DNA of 64,000 nucleotides, taken from assembly GCA_017305555.1 (NCBI GenBank), contig JAFKKM010000022.1:21788-85787 (forward strand), read 5' to 3'. The DNA comes from Hyphomicrobiales bacterium (GTDB taxonomy: Bacteria > Pseudomonadota > Alphaproteobacteria > Rhizobiales > Xanthobacteraceae). Below are positions 34,980-44,080 of the stretch, in pieces. Under the pieces are notes generated by a model that was given only the letters and a program-made list of their open reading frames with translations, made no database searches and had not been told where the DNA came from. Position 1 is the stretch's first letter. Every line of letters starts with the position of its first letter. A program made the translations under genes and the position numbers.

Positions 34980-35474
34980 ATGGCAAGCATGAGTGCTGGC
35001 ATTTTGATGTATCGCGGCAGCGGCAATGACATGGCCGTTCTTCTCGTGCACCCGGGCGGCCCCTATTGGTCCAGGCGTGACCTGGGCGCATGGTCGATCC
35101 CGAAAGGTGAAATCGACGACGGAGAGGATGCAGAAAACGCAGCCTGCCGCGAATTCTCGGAAGAACTCGGCGTGCCGGTTCACGGTCGGCTCCTGCCACT
35201 CGGCCGCATACGCCAGCACGCCGGCAAGATCGTTTACGGCTACGCGCTGGAAGGCGATCTCGACGTCCGCATCATCCGCAGCAACGACGTCACAATCACA
35301 TGGCCTCCCCGCGGCGGCCGGATCATCTCATTTCCTGAAATCGACCGTGCCGACTGGTTTGCGATCCCCTTTGCCCGGCAGAAGATTCTCGCAAGCCAGC
35401 AGCCGTTCCTCGATCGTCCTGTAGATATCCGCAAGACGGCGCCACAGCCGAATCCGTCGGAGACCACGACATGA
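34980..35474 (+). CDS. NUDIX hydrolase
   Basis: 164 residues with a perfect Nudix box: G(x5)E(x7)REFSEELGV within GEIDDGEDAENAACREFSEE. Such enzymes cleave nucleoside diphosphate derivatives using Mg2+ bound by the box glutamates. The N-terminal SAGILMYRG and WSIPKGE are typical of the diadenosine-polyphosphate-like group, though the substrate is not determinable. Its stop overlaps phaC as ATGA. An alternative start is the ATG three codons in. Confidence 0.92.
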   Translation: MASMSAGILMYRGSGNDMAVLLVHPGGPYWSRRDLGAWSIPKGEIDDGEDAENAACREFSEELGVPVHGRLLPLGRIRQHAGKIVYGYALEGDLDVRIIRSNDVTITWPPRGGRIISFPEIDRADWFAIPFARQKILASQQPFLDRPVDIRKTAPQPNPSETTT

Positions 35475-37240
35475 CCTCACATCAAGCGTTATCGAAGCTC
35501 GCCGATGTCGAGGCTGCTATGGTCCACCGCTCCAATGACTTCGTGCGTGAGTTTGATCGTCGGCGTCACGGCCGCTTCGGTTTGCTTCTCGGGGGGCAAT
35601 CACCTTGGGCGGCCTTGCAGGCGTGGGAGGATTGGGCGTTCCACCTGATGATTTCGAGCGGCAAGCAATTGGAACTGAGCGAACTCGTTGCGGAAACGAT
35701 TCTCTCGCTCTCCCGCACCGCTCTGGCAAGCGAACCGCCGGGCAGCGACGACAAATCAGGCTATGATGATCGCCGCTTCCGTGATCAGAGCTGGAGATAT
35801 CCACCATTCAATCTGCTTGCCCACGCCCAACTCGCCACCGAAGCGTTTTGGCACGCCGCCACGCGCGATATTTCTGGCATGGAGCGTCATCACGCCAAGC
35901 GCGTCGATTTTCTCGGCAGCCTCGTGCTGAATGCGTTCGCACCGGTCAATTTCGCCTGGACCAACCCGCTGGTTCTACAGGCCGCGTGGCGGACAGGCGG
36001 CGCCAACTTCACCGCCGGCGCATCGCTGCTGGCCGAAGATATCGTCCGGCTCGCGCGCGGCGAAAAACTGAAGGGTCTCGACGAGTTCAAGATCGGCCAG
36101 AACATTGCCCTGACCGAAGGCACGGTGGTGTTTCGCAACGAACTGATGGAACTGATCCAGTATACGCCGACGACAACGGACGTGCGCGAGGAGCCCCTGC
36201 TGATCGTGCCAGCCTGGATCATGAAATACTACATTCTCGATCTAAGCCCGGAAAATTCGCTGGTTCGCTATCTGGTCGATCAGGGCTTTACCGTGTTCAT
36301 GATTTCCTGGAAAAATCCCGGTGTGGAGCTGAGAGATACGTCCTTCGATGACTATCGCAGCAAGGGCGTCATGACCGCGATCGACACCATCAATCGTGTC
36401 GTTCCCGGACGAAAGCTCCACGCCGTGGGTTACTGTCTCGGCGGGACCATTCTCGCGATCGCCGCCGCCGCAATGGATCGCGATCACGACGACAGGCTTG
36501 CCAGCCTCAGCCTGCTCGCAGCCCAGACCGATTTCACCGAGGCCGGAGAGCTGATGCTTTTCATCGACGAAAGCCAGCTTGCCCTGCTCGACGACATCAT
36601 GCATGTCCAGGGCTTTCTCGACACCAAGCAGATGGCGGGGGCGTTCTACGTGCTGCGCGCCAACGAGATGATCTTTTCGCAGTTTGTCGAAAGATATCTG
36701 CTGAGCTCGCCGCGAACGCCGACCGATCTCGATGCATGGCTCGCCGATCCCACGCGGATGCCGGCGCGAATGCATAGCGAGTATCTGCGTCAGTTGTTCC
36801 TCAACAACAGTTTTGCCCACGGCAACTATCTGGTCCACGGACGGGCCGTGGCGCTGAAGGACATCAAGACGTCCATTTTCGCGCTCGGCGCCGAACGCGA
36901 CCACATCGCGCCGTGGCGATCAGTCTACAATATCGAGCTTTACGGCTCGGCGGACACCGAGTTCGTGCTCACCGGGGGCGGGCACAACAGTTCGGTCGTC
37001 AGTCCGCCCGGCAAGGCCGGCGCATACTATCGCATCAGCACATGCGATCCGTCCGGAAAATATGTCGATCCCGATACATGGCTGGCTTCGACCGCGCAAA
37101 AGCAAGGATCGTGGTGGCCGGAATGGATCCGCTGGCTGGATGCCCATTCTTCGGCTGTGCGCGTGGCGCCGCCCCCCGTGGGGTTCGCCCGTGAAGCGTC
37201 TTACGGTCCGGCCCCCGGATCGTATGTGTTTGAAACCTGA
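35471..37240 (+). CDS. phaC: Polyhydroxyalkanoate synthase
   Basis: 589 residues, the length of class I PHB synthases. It has the PhaC N-terminal domain, the lipase-like box GYCLGGT with catalytic Cys at residue 322, the Asp in ALGAERDHIAPW and the His in GGGHNSSVV, completing the triad. It polymerises 3-hydroxyacyl-CoA into storage granules. It is translationally coupled to a NUDIX gene; the reductase making its monomer (phaB) lies at 40155-40880. Confidence 0.95.
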   Translation: MTSHQALSKLADVEAAMVHRSNDFVREFDRRRHGRFGLLLGGQSPWAALQAWEDWAFHLMISSGKQLELSELVAETILSLSRTALASEPPGSDDKSGYDDRRFRDQSWRYPPFNLLAHAQLATEAFWHAATRDISGMERHHAKRVDFLGSLVLNAFAPVNFAWTNPLVLQAAWRTGGANFTAGASLLAEDIVRLARGEKLKGLDEFKIGQNIALTEGTVVFRNELMELIQYTPTTTDVREEPLLIVPAWIMKYYILDLSPENSLVRYLVDQGFTVFMISWKNPGVELRDTSFDDYRSKGVMTAIDTINRVVPGRKLHAVGYCLGGTILAIAAAAMDRDHDDRLASLSLLAAQTDFTEAGELMLFIDESQLALLDDIMHVQGFLDTKQMAGAFYVLRANEMIFSQFVERYLLSSPRTPTDLDAWLADPTRMPARMHSEYLRQLFLNNSFAHGNYLVHGRAVALKDIKTSIFALGAERDHIAPWRSVYNIELYGSADTEFVLTGGGHNSSVVSPPGKAGAYYRISTCDPSGKYVDPDTWLASTAQKQGSWWPEWIRWLDAHSSAVRVAPPPVGFAREASYGPAPGSYVFET

Positions 37241-37320
37241 ACACCAGAGCGCGTATCGTGACAAGCCGCGCTGGATAACGGCACGGCATCGTCGACCCTG
37301 GTGGTCCGCAACGAACCGGC

Positions 37321-37334
37321 TTGATCGAAATCAA
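37321..37334. promoter_or_regulatory. FixK/FNR box upstream of alcohol dehydrogenase
   Basis: TTGATCGAAATCAA. Predicted start near 37369, 56 bases before the ATG at 37425. Confidence 0.84.
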
Positions 37335-37424
37335 CGCGCGGCTCGATAAACCAGCCTCTACTGCGATCCCTCTGGAGAACCGATAGCAACCGCAACGTCC
37401 TCCAACGACCGATCGGAGCGTTCC

Positions 37425-38462
37425 ATGAAAGCACTCGTCTACCATGGACCCGGACTTAAAGCGCTCGAAGATCGTCCCAAGCCTGAACTGCGCGAGGCCG
37501 GAGACGCGATCGTCAAGCTGGTGAAAACCACCATCTGCGGCACGGACCTGCATATTCTGAAAGGCGACGTCCCGACCTGTACGCCCGGCCGCATCCTCGG
37601 GCATGAGGGCGTGGGCATCGTCGATTCAGTCGGCGCCAGCGTCACGACATTCGAGCCGGGCGATCATGTTCTGATCTCCTGCATATCCTCCTGCGGCAAA
37701 TGCGAATACTGCCGTCGGGGCATGTATTCCCACTGCGCGACCGGTGGCTGGATTCTTGGCAACCAGATCGACGGCACCCAGGCCGAATACGTCCGGACCC
37801 CGCATGCCGACACCAGCCTCTATCGTATTCCGGCCGGCGCCGACGAAGAGACGCTGGTCATGCTCAGCGACATTCTGCCGACAGGCTTCGAATGCGGCGT
37901 GCTGAACGGGAAGGTCGCGCCGGGGTCAACCGTCGCCATCGTCGGCTGCGGGCCGATCGGTCTTGCCGCCCTGCTGACGGCGCAGTTCTACTCTCCTGCC
38001 GAACTGATCATGATCGATCTTGACGACAAACGTCTCGATATCGCGAGAACGTTCGGCGCCACGCATACGATCAACAGCGCGTCCGGTCGGGTCATCGACA
38101 AGGTGAAAGAACTGACCGGCGGCAAAGGCGTCGACACGGCGGTCGAGGCGGTCGGCGTTCCCGCCACTTTCGAGCTTTGCGAAGATATCGTCGCTCCCGG
38201 TGGCACGATCGCCAACATCGGCGTCCACGGCAGCAAAGTCGATCTTCATCTGGAGCGATTGTGGTCGCAGAATATCTCGATTACCACCCGTCTGGTGGAC
38301 ACGGTCACGACACCCATGCTGCTCAAGACGGTACAATCACGAAAGATCAACCCCGGTCAATTGATTACGCACCGCTTTCCTCTCGATCGCATTCTCGACG
38401 CCTATGATACATTCAGCCGTGCCACCGATACGGGAGCTTTGAAGGTGATTATTACGGCCTGA
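37425..38462 (+). CDS. Zinc-dependent alcohol dehydrogenase
   Basis: 345 residues of the medium-chain dehydrogenase family. Catalytic zinc ligands are in TICGTDLHIL and LGHEGVGIV; the structural zinc cysteines are in SCGKCEYCRRGMYSHC. The NAD-binding fold is AIVGCGPIGLAALL. It probably reoxidises NADH by reducing aldehydes, or the reverse. GGAG lies before the ATG. Together with the second ADH at 51718 it suggests fermentative redox balancing under low oxygen. Confidence 0.94.
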   Translation: MKALVYHGPGLKALEDRPKPELREAGDAIVKLVKTTICGTDLHILKGDVPTCTPGRILGHEGVGIVDSVGASVTTFEPGDHVLISCISSCGKCEYCRRGMYSHCATGGWILGNQIDGTQAEYVRTPHADTSLYRIPAGADEETLVMLSDILPTGFECGVLNGKVAPGSTVAIVGCGPIGLAALLTAQFYSPAELIMIDLDDKRLDIARTFGATHTINSASGRVIDKVKELTGGKGVDTAVEAVGVPATFELCEDIVAPGGTIANIGVHGSKVDLHLERLWSQNISITTRLVDTVTTPMLLKTVQSRKINPGQLITHRFPLDRILDAYDTFSRATDTGALKVIITA

Positions 38463-38679
38463 AAGCGAGATCTGGCACGCGAGCAGTCGCCCGGGGGAGG
38501 ATGCGTCCTCACATGGCTGCATCACGACTCACTTCAAAGACCCTCCGTCACGAGATACACCTCGGTGATACCCCCGCGAGCATAGCCGGCATGCTGAGCG
38601 GAAGCGCGACACAGTCGGCGAATCCGCCAAGTAGTGTCGGCGTCAGAACTAATTCGTCTCCGAGCGTCTCACTTCCCGT

Positions 38680-39513
38680 CTAGTGCGACATGAAAACGGG
38701 GACCGTCATCGTTGCTAAAATTCCGCGCGTCGCCCCACCCAATACGAATTCACGCAGACGGGAATGTCCGTAGCCGCCCATTACAAGCAGACTCGCCGAA
38801 CAGTCCGCGACGTGTGACAAAATGACATTTGCCACGTCAACATCGGCTGCTGGTGTTGTTTCCACTTCCACCTTGACATCGTGTCGGGCCAGATGTCGGG
38901 CAATGTCGGCACCGCGAAGCACCTGTTCGTCTGCGGTTTTCTCATTCGCAACGATGAACAGCTCGACGCCGTTGGCTTTTCTCAGCAGCGGCAATGCATC
39001 ATTGACGGCGCGTGCCGCAGCACGGCTCCCATCCCAGCAGCAAACGATCCGATCTAGCTTCAGGCCGCTCCTCTCCGTGTAGGGGACGACGATCAGCGGT
39101 CGACCTGAGTCGAACAAAGTCGCCTCGATAAGGAGGTCATTGTTGAACCCCCGGTCATCATCCGATTGCATAATGACGCTGAGATCGAAATGCCGGGCTG
39201 CTTCCGAGAAAGTCCTCGGCGGCCCGAAGTCACTCTGCAAGATGAGACGCGCCTCGGCCGAAACACCGCTGCGTTTCGCGGTTGCCTCAAACCGTTCAAT
39301 GGCACTGCGGGCCGCTGTTTCACTTTCGGCGAGCAAATCCGCCAGAATATTGGCGGGGAAGTCTGGCAAGATGTAATTTGGAACCATAGCCGTGAAGGCT
39401 TCGGAAACTCCTGTCAAATGTGCGGCGAACGTCTCGGCTGTAGAGATTGCGAAATCGCGTACGGCATCCCGCGAGGCGTCACGTTCCAGATGAAGAATAA
39501 TATCTTTGATCAT
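38680..39513 (-). CDS. Universal stress protein, tandem UspA domains
   Basis: 277 residues, two UspA domains; the second has the ATP-binding motif GGYGHSRLREFVLGGATRG. The N-terminus MIKDIILHLERDASRDAV is typical. One of four such genes in the window (also 41077, 55762 and 56756). Tandem Usps bind ATP and adjust growth and survival under stress. The FixK box at 39573 predicts a start 24 bases upstream of its ATG. Confidence 0.93.
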   Translation of the reverse strand: MIKDIILHLERDASRDAVRDFAISTAETFAAHLTGVSEAFTAMVPNYILPDFPANILADLLAESETAARSAIERFEATAKRSGVSAEARLILQSDFGPPRTFSEAARHFDLSVIMQSDDDRGFNNDLLIEATLFDSGRPLIVVPYTERSGLKLDRIVCCWDGSRAAARAVNDALPLLRKANGVELFIVANEKTADEQVLRGADIARHLARHDVKVEVETTPAADVDVANVILSHVADCSASLLVMGGYGHSRLREFVLGGATRGILATMTVPVFMSH

Positions 39514-39572
39514 AAAATTGACTCCCGACTAGCGTGCTTCGCGAAAGTGTAAATCATCGGCATTCTCCCAGG

Positions 39573-39586
39573 TTGACGCATATCAA
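39573..39586. promoter_or_regulatory. FixK/FNR box upstream of universal stress protein
   Basis: TTGACGCATATCAA. Leftward start predicted near 39537, ahead of the ATG at 39513. Confidence 0.83.
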
Positions 39587-39705
39587 AAGCAGGTTGCGGC
39601 TTCCCGATCTGATCGGTTTCCATACGGAATGGCGACGAATACCTGCTATCTATCAGCATCTTCTGCGCGATCATTGCTCATTCAGGTGGTCCCAACAACG
39701 GAGGC

Positions 39706-39719
39706 TTGAGCTAGATCAA
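39706..39719. promoter_or_regulatory. FixK/FNR box upstream of cytochrome c
   Basis: TTGAGCTAGATCAA. Rightward start predicted near 39754, ahead of the ATG at 39778. Confidence 0.78.
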
Positions 39720-39777
39720 TCGGGCCGAGTGTTCTCATGATAGATGTCCACCTCAACTTTCCATCTCAAGAAAAACG

Positions 39778-40101
39778 ATGCGCACTGGTCGATTTCTATT
39801 CTGGACACTGCTTTTGCTTGTCGCCTCGAGCGCGATGCACCGTGTTCAAGCTGCAAACATCGAGCAAGGCCGACGCTTGGCGCAGCTTTATTGCGCAGGA
39901 TGCCATGCGATCGACAAAGTCAGCCCAAGCCCGCTTCGGATAGCTCCACCGTTCCGCACCCTGCATGAACGCTATCCCGTGGAGATGCTTGAGGAGGCAC
40001 TCGGCGAAGGAATTTCGACCGGCCATCCCAGCATGCCGCAATTCCAGTTCGAACCCGATCAGATCGGCGACTTCATCAAGTTCCTTAAATCCCTCGAGTA
40101 A
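39778..40101 (+). CDS. Small c-type cytochrome
   Basis: 107 residues with a signal peptide (FLFWTLLLLVASSAMHRVQA) and one heme site, LYCAGCHAID. A downstream methionine (HPSMPQF) is the likely sixth ligand. Class I monoheme cytochrome, periplasmic electron carrier; the C-terminal helix IGDFIKFLKSL is typical. The upstream FixK box suits a role feeding a cbb3-type oxidase, but that is inference. Confidence 0.93.
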   Translation: MRTGRFLFWTLLLLVASSAMHRVQAANIEQGRRLAQLYCAGCHAIDKVSPSPLRIAPPFRTLHERYPVEMLEEALGEGISTGHPSMPQFQFEPDQIGDFIKFLKSLE

Positions 40102-40154
40102 TCTGCATCGTAGGCTCGCGTCCACCTGCTGCAAGCTATCCTTCGCTTTACTAG

Positions 40155-40880
40155 CTAGGTCATATACTGGCCGCCGTTTATCGATAGGGTCGCACCGGTA
40201 ATGAAGCCGGCAGCATCGGCTGCCAGAAATACCACGGCTCGCGCGATATCCTGCGGTTCACCCAGGCGTCCTACGGGAATCAATGGGAGGATGTCTTTCT
40301 CCATCACTTCATGAGGAATCGCTTCCAACATACTGGTACGGATGTAACCGGGGCAAATTGCATTGACGGTGATTCCGGCGCGAGCGGACTCCAGTGCAAG
40401 TGCACGGGTGAAGCCAAGATCACCGGCTTTGGCAGCCGAATAATTCGTCTGTCCGAATTGCCCCTTCTGGCCGTTGATAGATGAGATGTTGATGATGCGG
40501 CCGAATTTTCGGCTCCGCATACGTTCGATCACGGAGCGACACATATTGAAGAGCGCCCCGAGATCGGTGGCGATCACGATATCCCACTCGTCTTTCGTCA
40601 TTTTATGCAAAGCATTGTCACGAATGATGCCTGCATTATTGACAAGAATGTCAACCGGTCCGAGAGCAGCCTCGACGGCTTTGATTCCAGCTACGCAGGC
40701 GTCAAAATCGGCGACATCCCAACGATAGATGTCGATTCCGGTCTCGACGTGGAATGCGTCGGCGGATATGTGGTCCTCTCTGTAAGTTGCCGCCACCGCA
40801 TAACCAGCGTCCTTGAGCGCTTTGCTGATGGCGGCCCCGATACCTCGCGTTCCGCCAGTTACAAGCGCCACCTGCTTCAT
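40155..40880 (-). CDS. phaB: Acetoacetyl-CoA reductase
   Basis: 241 residues, short-chain dehydrogenase. The NADP-binding motif is VTGGTRGIGAAIS, the catalytic Ser/Tyr/Lys are in NISSINGQKGQFGQTNYSAA, and VNAICPGYIRTSML matches PhaB/PhbB enzymes. It makes (R)-3-hydroxybutyryl-CoA for the PHB synthase at 35471. GGGAG precedes the ATG and the FixK box at 40943 predicts a start 27 bases upstream. Confidence 0.93.
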   Translation of the reverse strand: MKQVALVTGGTRGIGAAISKALKDAGYAVAATYREDHISADAFHVETGIDIYRWDVADFDACVAGIKAVEAALGPVDILVNNAGIIRDNALHKMTKDEWDIVIATDLGALFNMCRSVIERMRSRKFGRIINISSINGQKGQFGQTNYSAAKAGDLGFTRALALESARAGITVNAICPGYIRTSMLEAIPHEVMEKDILPLIPVGRLGEPQDIARAVVFLAADAAGFITGATLSINGGQYMT

Positions 40881-40942
40881 ACCGAATCTCCCGTTGCCTT
40901 AGCTTCATCTGATTCTCTCTAAGCCATCCTTTCGAACACCGA

Positions 40943-40956
40943 TTGATGTGCATCAA
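40943..40956. promoter_or_regulatory. FixK/FNR box, perfect palindrome, divergent promoter
   Basis: TTGATGTGCATCAA is fully palindromic. Leftward start near 40907 for phaB; rightward near 40992 for the stress protein translated from 41077. Confidence 0.86.
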
Positions 40957-41076
40957 TCGCTGCGGCATCAGAGATCAAACGGCAACATGAGCTATGTCAA
41001 TGTGCACTTGGCCATTTCAGGACCTGATAGGTATTCGCAGTCGCGAACCGACCTATTTCCTGGAACGGAGGCAACC

Positions 41077-41913
41077 GTGTTCAAGAATCTTCTCGTTCAC
41101 ATCCCTTCGGAACGATCATTACGAGCAATCGTCGATGGCGCGGTATCGCTCGCCATGAGCTCAAGTTCCCATATCGACGCCATCTCGATCGGTTACGAAG
41201 CGACAGTCGTTAGCGTCCCCGCGATCGGCGATAACATGCTCGATGCCACGATCAAAGATGAGCAACGAAAAGCGATCGAGCGCGCCGAAGCAGCTCTCGC
41301 CGTTTTTGAGGTAGAAGCGAAACTGGCCGGAATCACCTATAATTGTCGATCCGTCAGCGCTCTCCCGGATGAAGCTGTCGACGTTATATGCGCGGCCTCC
41401 CGGCTATACGATCTAAGCGTCGTTCTACAGCCTGAAGCGGACAAAGATACGTTCGACAACATGATCCCCCAGGAGATCCTGTTTCAATCGGGCGGTCCGG
41501 TGCTTTTCATCCCGCATACGCATAACAAACCATTTTCGCTCAAACGTGTCGGAATAGCCTGGGACGGAAGCCGGCTGGCTGCACGTGCGCTACGCGATGC
41601 AGTACCCTTTCTCCACCAGGCGCAAACCATCACAACTATCAGTGTGGACGAAAGTCGGCTTATCCCAACCGATCTATCTTCAGCTTCGGTTATCGCTCAT
41701 CTCGCCCGACGCCAGCTCCAAGCAAACGCCATACACTTGACATCCGACGATACCGACATTGCTCAACTCATACTTTCGGCCGCAGCCGATGAAGGCTTCG
41801 ATTTGATGGTTATGGGAGGTTATGGACATTCGCGCCTGAAAGAGCGCTTTCTAGGCGGCGTGACGCGAGACATGCTGAAATCGATGACCCTCCCTACTCT
41901 GATGTCTCACTAA
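41077..41913 (+). CDS. Universal stress protein, tandem UspA domains
   Basis: 278 residues from the GTG at 41077, which has GGAGG at the right distance and gives the usual Usp N-terminus FKNLLVHIPSE; upstream in-frame ATGs at 40948 and 40987 lie before the predicted transcript start. The C-terminal GGYGHSRLKERFLGGVTRD is the nucleotide-binding motif. It shares a FixK box with divergent phaB. Confidence 0.92.
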   Translation: MFKNLLVHIPSERSLRAIVDGAVSLAMSSSSHIDAISIGYEATVVSVPAIGDNMLDATIKDEQRKAIERAEAALAVFEVEAKLAGITYNCRSVSALPDEAVDVICAASRLYDLSVVLQPEADKDTFDNMIPQEILFQSGGPVLFIPHTHNKPFSLKRVGIAWDGSRLAARALRDAVPFLHQAQTITTISVDESRLIPTDLSSASVIAHLARRQLQANAIHLTSDDTDIAQLILSAAADEGFDLMVMGGYGHSRLKERFLGGVTRDMLKSMTLPTLMSH

Positions 41914-41981
41914 GAGAGCTATAACCTCGAAGACCAAGGCAAAACATACCTACCGCAGGCGCTTTCAGAGTTGGAGCGCCG

Positions 41982-43151
41982 TTGAAGGTCGATGGCGTCG
42001 TGAACATACAACTCTATCCGGAAGCCAGACTACGACTGCCTCAAACGGACGATGTTCACCGTGACTTCCGGCTGGATATCTGTCGCGGGATGGCCCTTTG
42101 GTTCGTATTTGTCGACCATGTGCCGAATAATATTGTCAGTTGGTTCACGCTTCGAAACTACGGGTTCAGCGACGCGACCGAGGTGTTCGTTTTTATCTCC
42201 GGCTACACTTGCATGATCGCTTCTGGCGGCGTCTTACAATCGCAAGGATGGCTCGCCATGAGCCTCCACGCCGTCCGGCGAAGCTGGCAGATCTACACAG
42301 CCTTTCTGTTGCTGCTGGTCGTCTATCTCGCCTTTGTTCAGAGTTTCGACCATACACGTTATCTCGACGAGACGAACGCCGCTGTGTTCTTCGCGCACCC
42401 CGGGCCGGCTATCCTACACGCCGGCTTGATGCAATACAGGCTGGTTAACACCGACATTCTTCCTCTGTTTGTGCTGTTGCATCTCATCTTTCCTGCCTTG
42501 CTGTGGCTTTTCACACGCAGCATCAACGTTTCTTTGACTGCGTCACTCCTGCTTTATGTCTCCGTGCAAATCTTTCGCATCAACTTACCGGCCTGGCCGC
42601 AGGGCGAATGGTATTTCAATCCGTTGGCGTGGCAGATTCTCTTCGTCCTTGGCATGTGGTGCGCGATGGATCGGTCCGCGCCGATACGAAGAATGGCTCG
42701 ATCACCGATCTCACTGACGGCATCGGTTCTGTATCTCATATTGAGCTTGATTGTAGTGTTGAGCTGGCAAGTCGAGATACTCGACAAATTCACTCTGCCG
42801 CAAACGCTATCAAACCTGATATACCCAATCGATAAAAGTAATCTTTCCCCTGCTCGGCTTCTGCACTTTGTCGCATTGGCATGCGTTGCGATGCGGCTGC
42901 TGCCGCGCAGTTGGCGCGGATCTTCTTCACTGTTGGCGATCGCACTCATTCGTTGCGGCGAAAATTCGTTGACGATCTTTTGCTTGAGCGTCCTATTGTC
43001 GCTCATTGGCTACGTCGTGATGGAGAACACGTCCGGCACGGTGCTGATGCAGGTTCTGATCAGCATGGTAGGAATCGCCGTTATGGTTGCCATAGCGACC
43101 CTGTTAACGTGGACCGCTAAATTGGAGGGCCCCAAGCCGCGACTGTTCTGA
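41982..43151 (+). CDS. opgC: OpgC-family membrane acyltransferase
   Basis: 389 residues with about ten membrane segments. The N-terminal FRLDICRGMALWFVFVDHV and ATEVFVFISGYTCMIAS are the OpgC signature; OpgC succinylates osmoregulated periplasmic glucans. The start is TTG at 41982 with GGAG five bases before it, or GTG at 42000. No box precedes it, but it follows the Usp gene by 68 bases and may be cotranscribed. Confidence 0.9.
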   Translation: MKVDGVVNIQLYPEARLRLPQTDDVHRDFRLDICRGMALWFVFVDHVPNNIVSWFTLRNYGFSDATEVFVFISGYTCMIASGGVLQSQGWLAMSLHAVRRSWQIYTAFLLLLVVYLAFVQSFDHTRYLDETNAAVFFAHPGPAILHAGLMQYRLVNTDILPLFVLLHLIFPALLWLFTRSINVSLTASLLLYVSVQIFRINLPAWPQGEWYFNPLAWQILFVLGMWCAMDRSAPIRRMARSPISLTASVLYLILSLIVVLSWQVEILDKFTLPQTLSNLIYPIDKSNLSPARLLHFVALACVAMRLLPRSWRGSSSLLAIALIRCGENSLTIFCLSVLLSLIGYVVMENTSGTVLMQVLISMVGIAVMVAIATLLTWTAKLEGPKPRLF

Positions 43152-43230
43152 AGATTGCAGCGAAGCTTCAGCCAATGGTGGAAGCCAACCCAGTGGGCCG
43201 TAAATCGCCACCCACCCCACCGGGGCAGCC

Positions 43231-43701
43231 TTAAGGTTTGCGCTGGGGCGGAAACGCCTGATTGCTGAACGGCGATACCGTCGGCGTCTTCATGACGATG
43301 AAGCCACGCCCCATGGATTGATGGCAAGCATTGCAGCCGTTTGTCAGCAGGCCGAATGTATTGGAAAACGCTCGAGTGTCCTTAGCCGCAATGGCGCTGG
43401 CGAGGGCCTGAACGGGCTCAGCCATCGTGGTGACATTGGTCACCGGAATGCCCGGATACAGTGAGGCCGCTTCGACTAGGCTCTCTTTCAGTTGACGCAG
43501 TTCATAAGCCGCGAGATTCCAGTTCGAGGATGCTCCGGAAAACCACAGTTTCATATGCCGCAGTTGGGTCGTGCTCATGATATCGGCCAGCCGTGGGACA
43601 TGCTGCTCGTTGCCACTTTCCGCAGCGCCAGATTGCATGATGGCCATCGGCGCCGAGGCGAGCGATAGTAACAGCGCCACAGTCATGAAGCGGAACTTCA
43701 T
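43231..43701 (-). CDS. Periplasmic c-type cytochrome (c-prime-like)
   Basis: 156 residues with signal peptide (VALLLSLASAPMAIMQSGAA) and a single heme site near the C-terminus, TNGCNACHQSMGR. The late heme site after a helical domain recalls cytochrome c-prime-type proteins that bind NO or transfer electrons. It is preceded by GAGGATCGA. Neighbour on the same strand is a zinc-ribbon protein; the function is not known. Confidence 0.85.
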   Translation of the reverse strand: MKFRFMTVALLLSLASAPMAIMQSGAAESGNEQHVPRLADIMSTTQLRHMKLWFSGASSNWNLAAYELRQLKESLVEAASLYPGIPVTNVTTMAEPVQALASAIAAKDTRAFSNTFGLLTNGCNACHQSMGRGFIVMKTPTVSPFSNQAFPPQRKP

Positions 43702-43743
43702 TCGATCCTCACCATGTTTCGCTGCAAACCACGGGCCCGTATT

Positions 43744-43965
43744 CTATCCGACCAGAAGACCGGGGAAGAACGGCTTGACAATCTCAGCGCTGCTTACGCT
43801 TTCTTCCTCGGACGCTTGCAACGTAACGAACTCCTGCTTGCATTCGAGACATCGCCAGAGCTTTTGAATCTGGTGGGGATCGAGGCGCTCTTCCCAATCG
43901 AGATAGATCAAACGTGATCCGCAGTGCGTGCACGTTTCTTCATGGTTTGCCGTGGTCGATGCCAT
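43744..43965 (-). CDS. Small zinc-ribbon protein
   Basis: 73 residues with two CxxC knuckles, TCTHCGS and RCLECKQEF, making one zinc ribbon, and an acidic tail. No signal peptide. The function is unknown; single zinc ribbons often bind nucleic acid or protein partners. GGGAG sits before the ATG, and a degenerate FixK-like site lies at 44025. Confidence 0.8.
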   Translation of the reverse strand: MASTTANHEETCTHCGSRLIYLDWEERLDPHQIQKLWRCLECKQEFVTLQASEEESVSSAEIVKPFFPGLLVG

Positions 43966-44024
43966 TTTTGTTCTCCCGGGTTTCCAGATTTCTCCTCATC
44001 CTACAAAGCCGGCTCCTCACGAAA

Positions 44025-44038
44025 CTGATCTAGCTCAA
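44025..44038. promoter_or_regulatory. Weak FixK/FNR-like site
   Basis: CTGATCTAGCTCAA has a mismatched first base and an atypical right half. Spacing to the zinc-ribbon gene at 43965 is acceptable, but it lies within 45 bases of the mlaD-like stop and may be chance. Confidence 0.25.
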
Positions 44039-44080
44039 AGAGCGGTGCGTTTCCTCCATTGGAGTGGCCGCCGAACGGCG

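Noticed and set aside
38501..38683. 60-codon plus-strand frame between the alcohol dehydrogenase and a stress protein
   Set aside because: Ser/Thr-rich, no binding site and no family resemblance; treated as non-coding.
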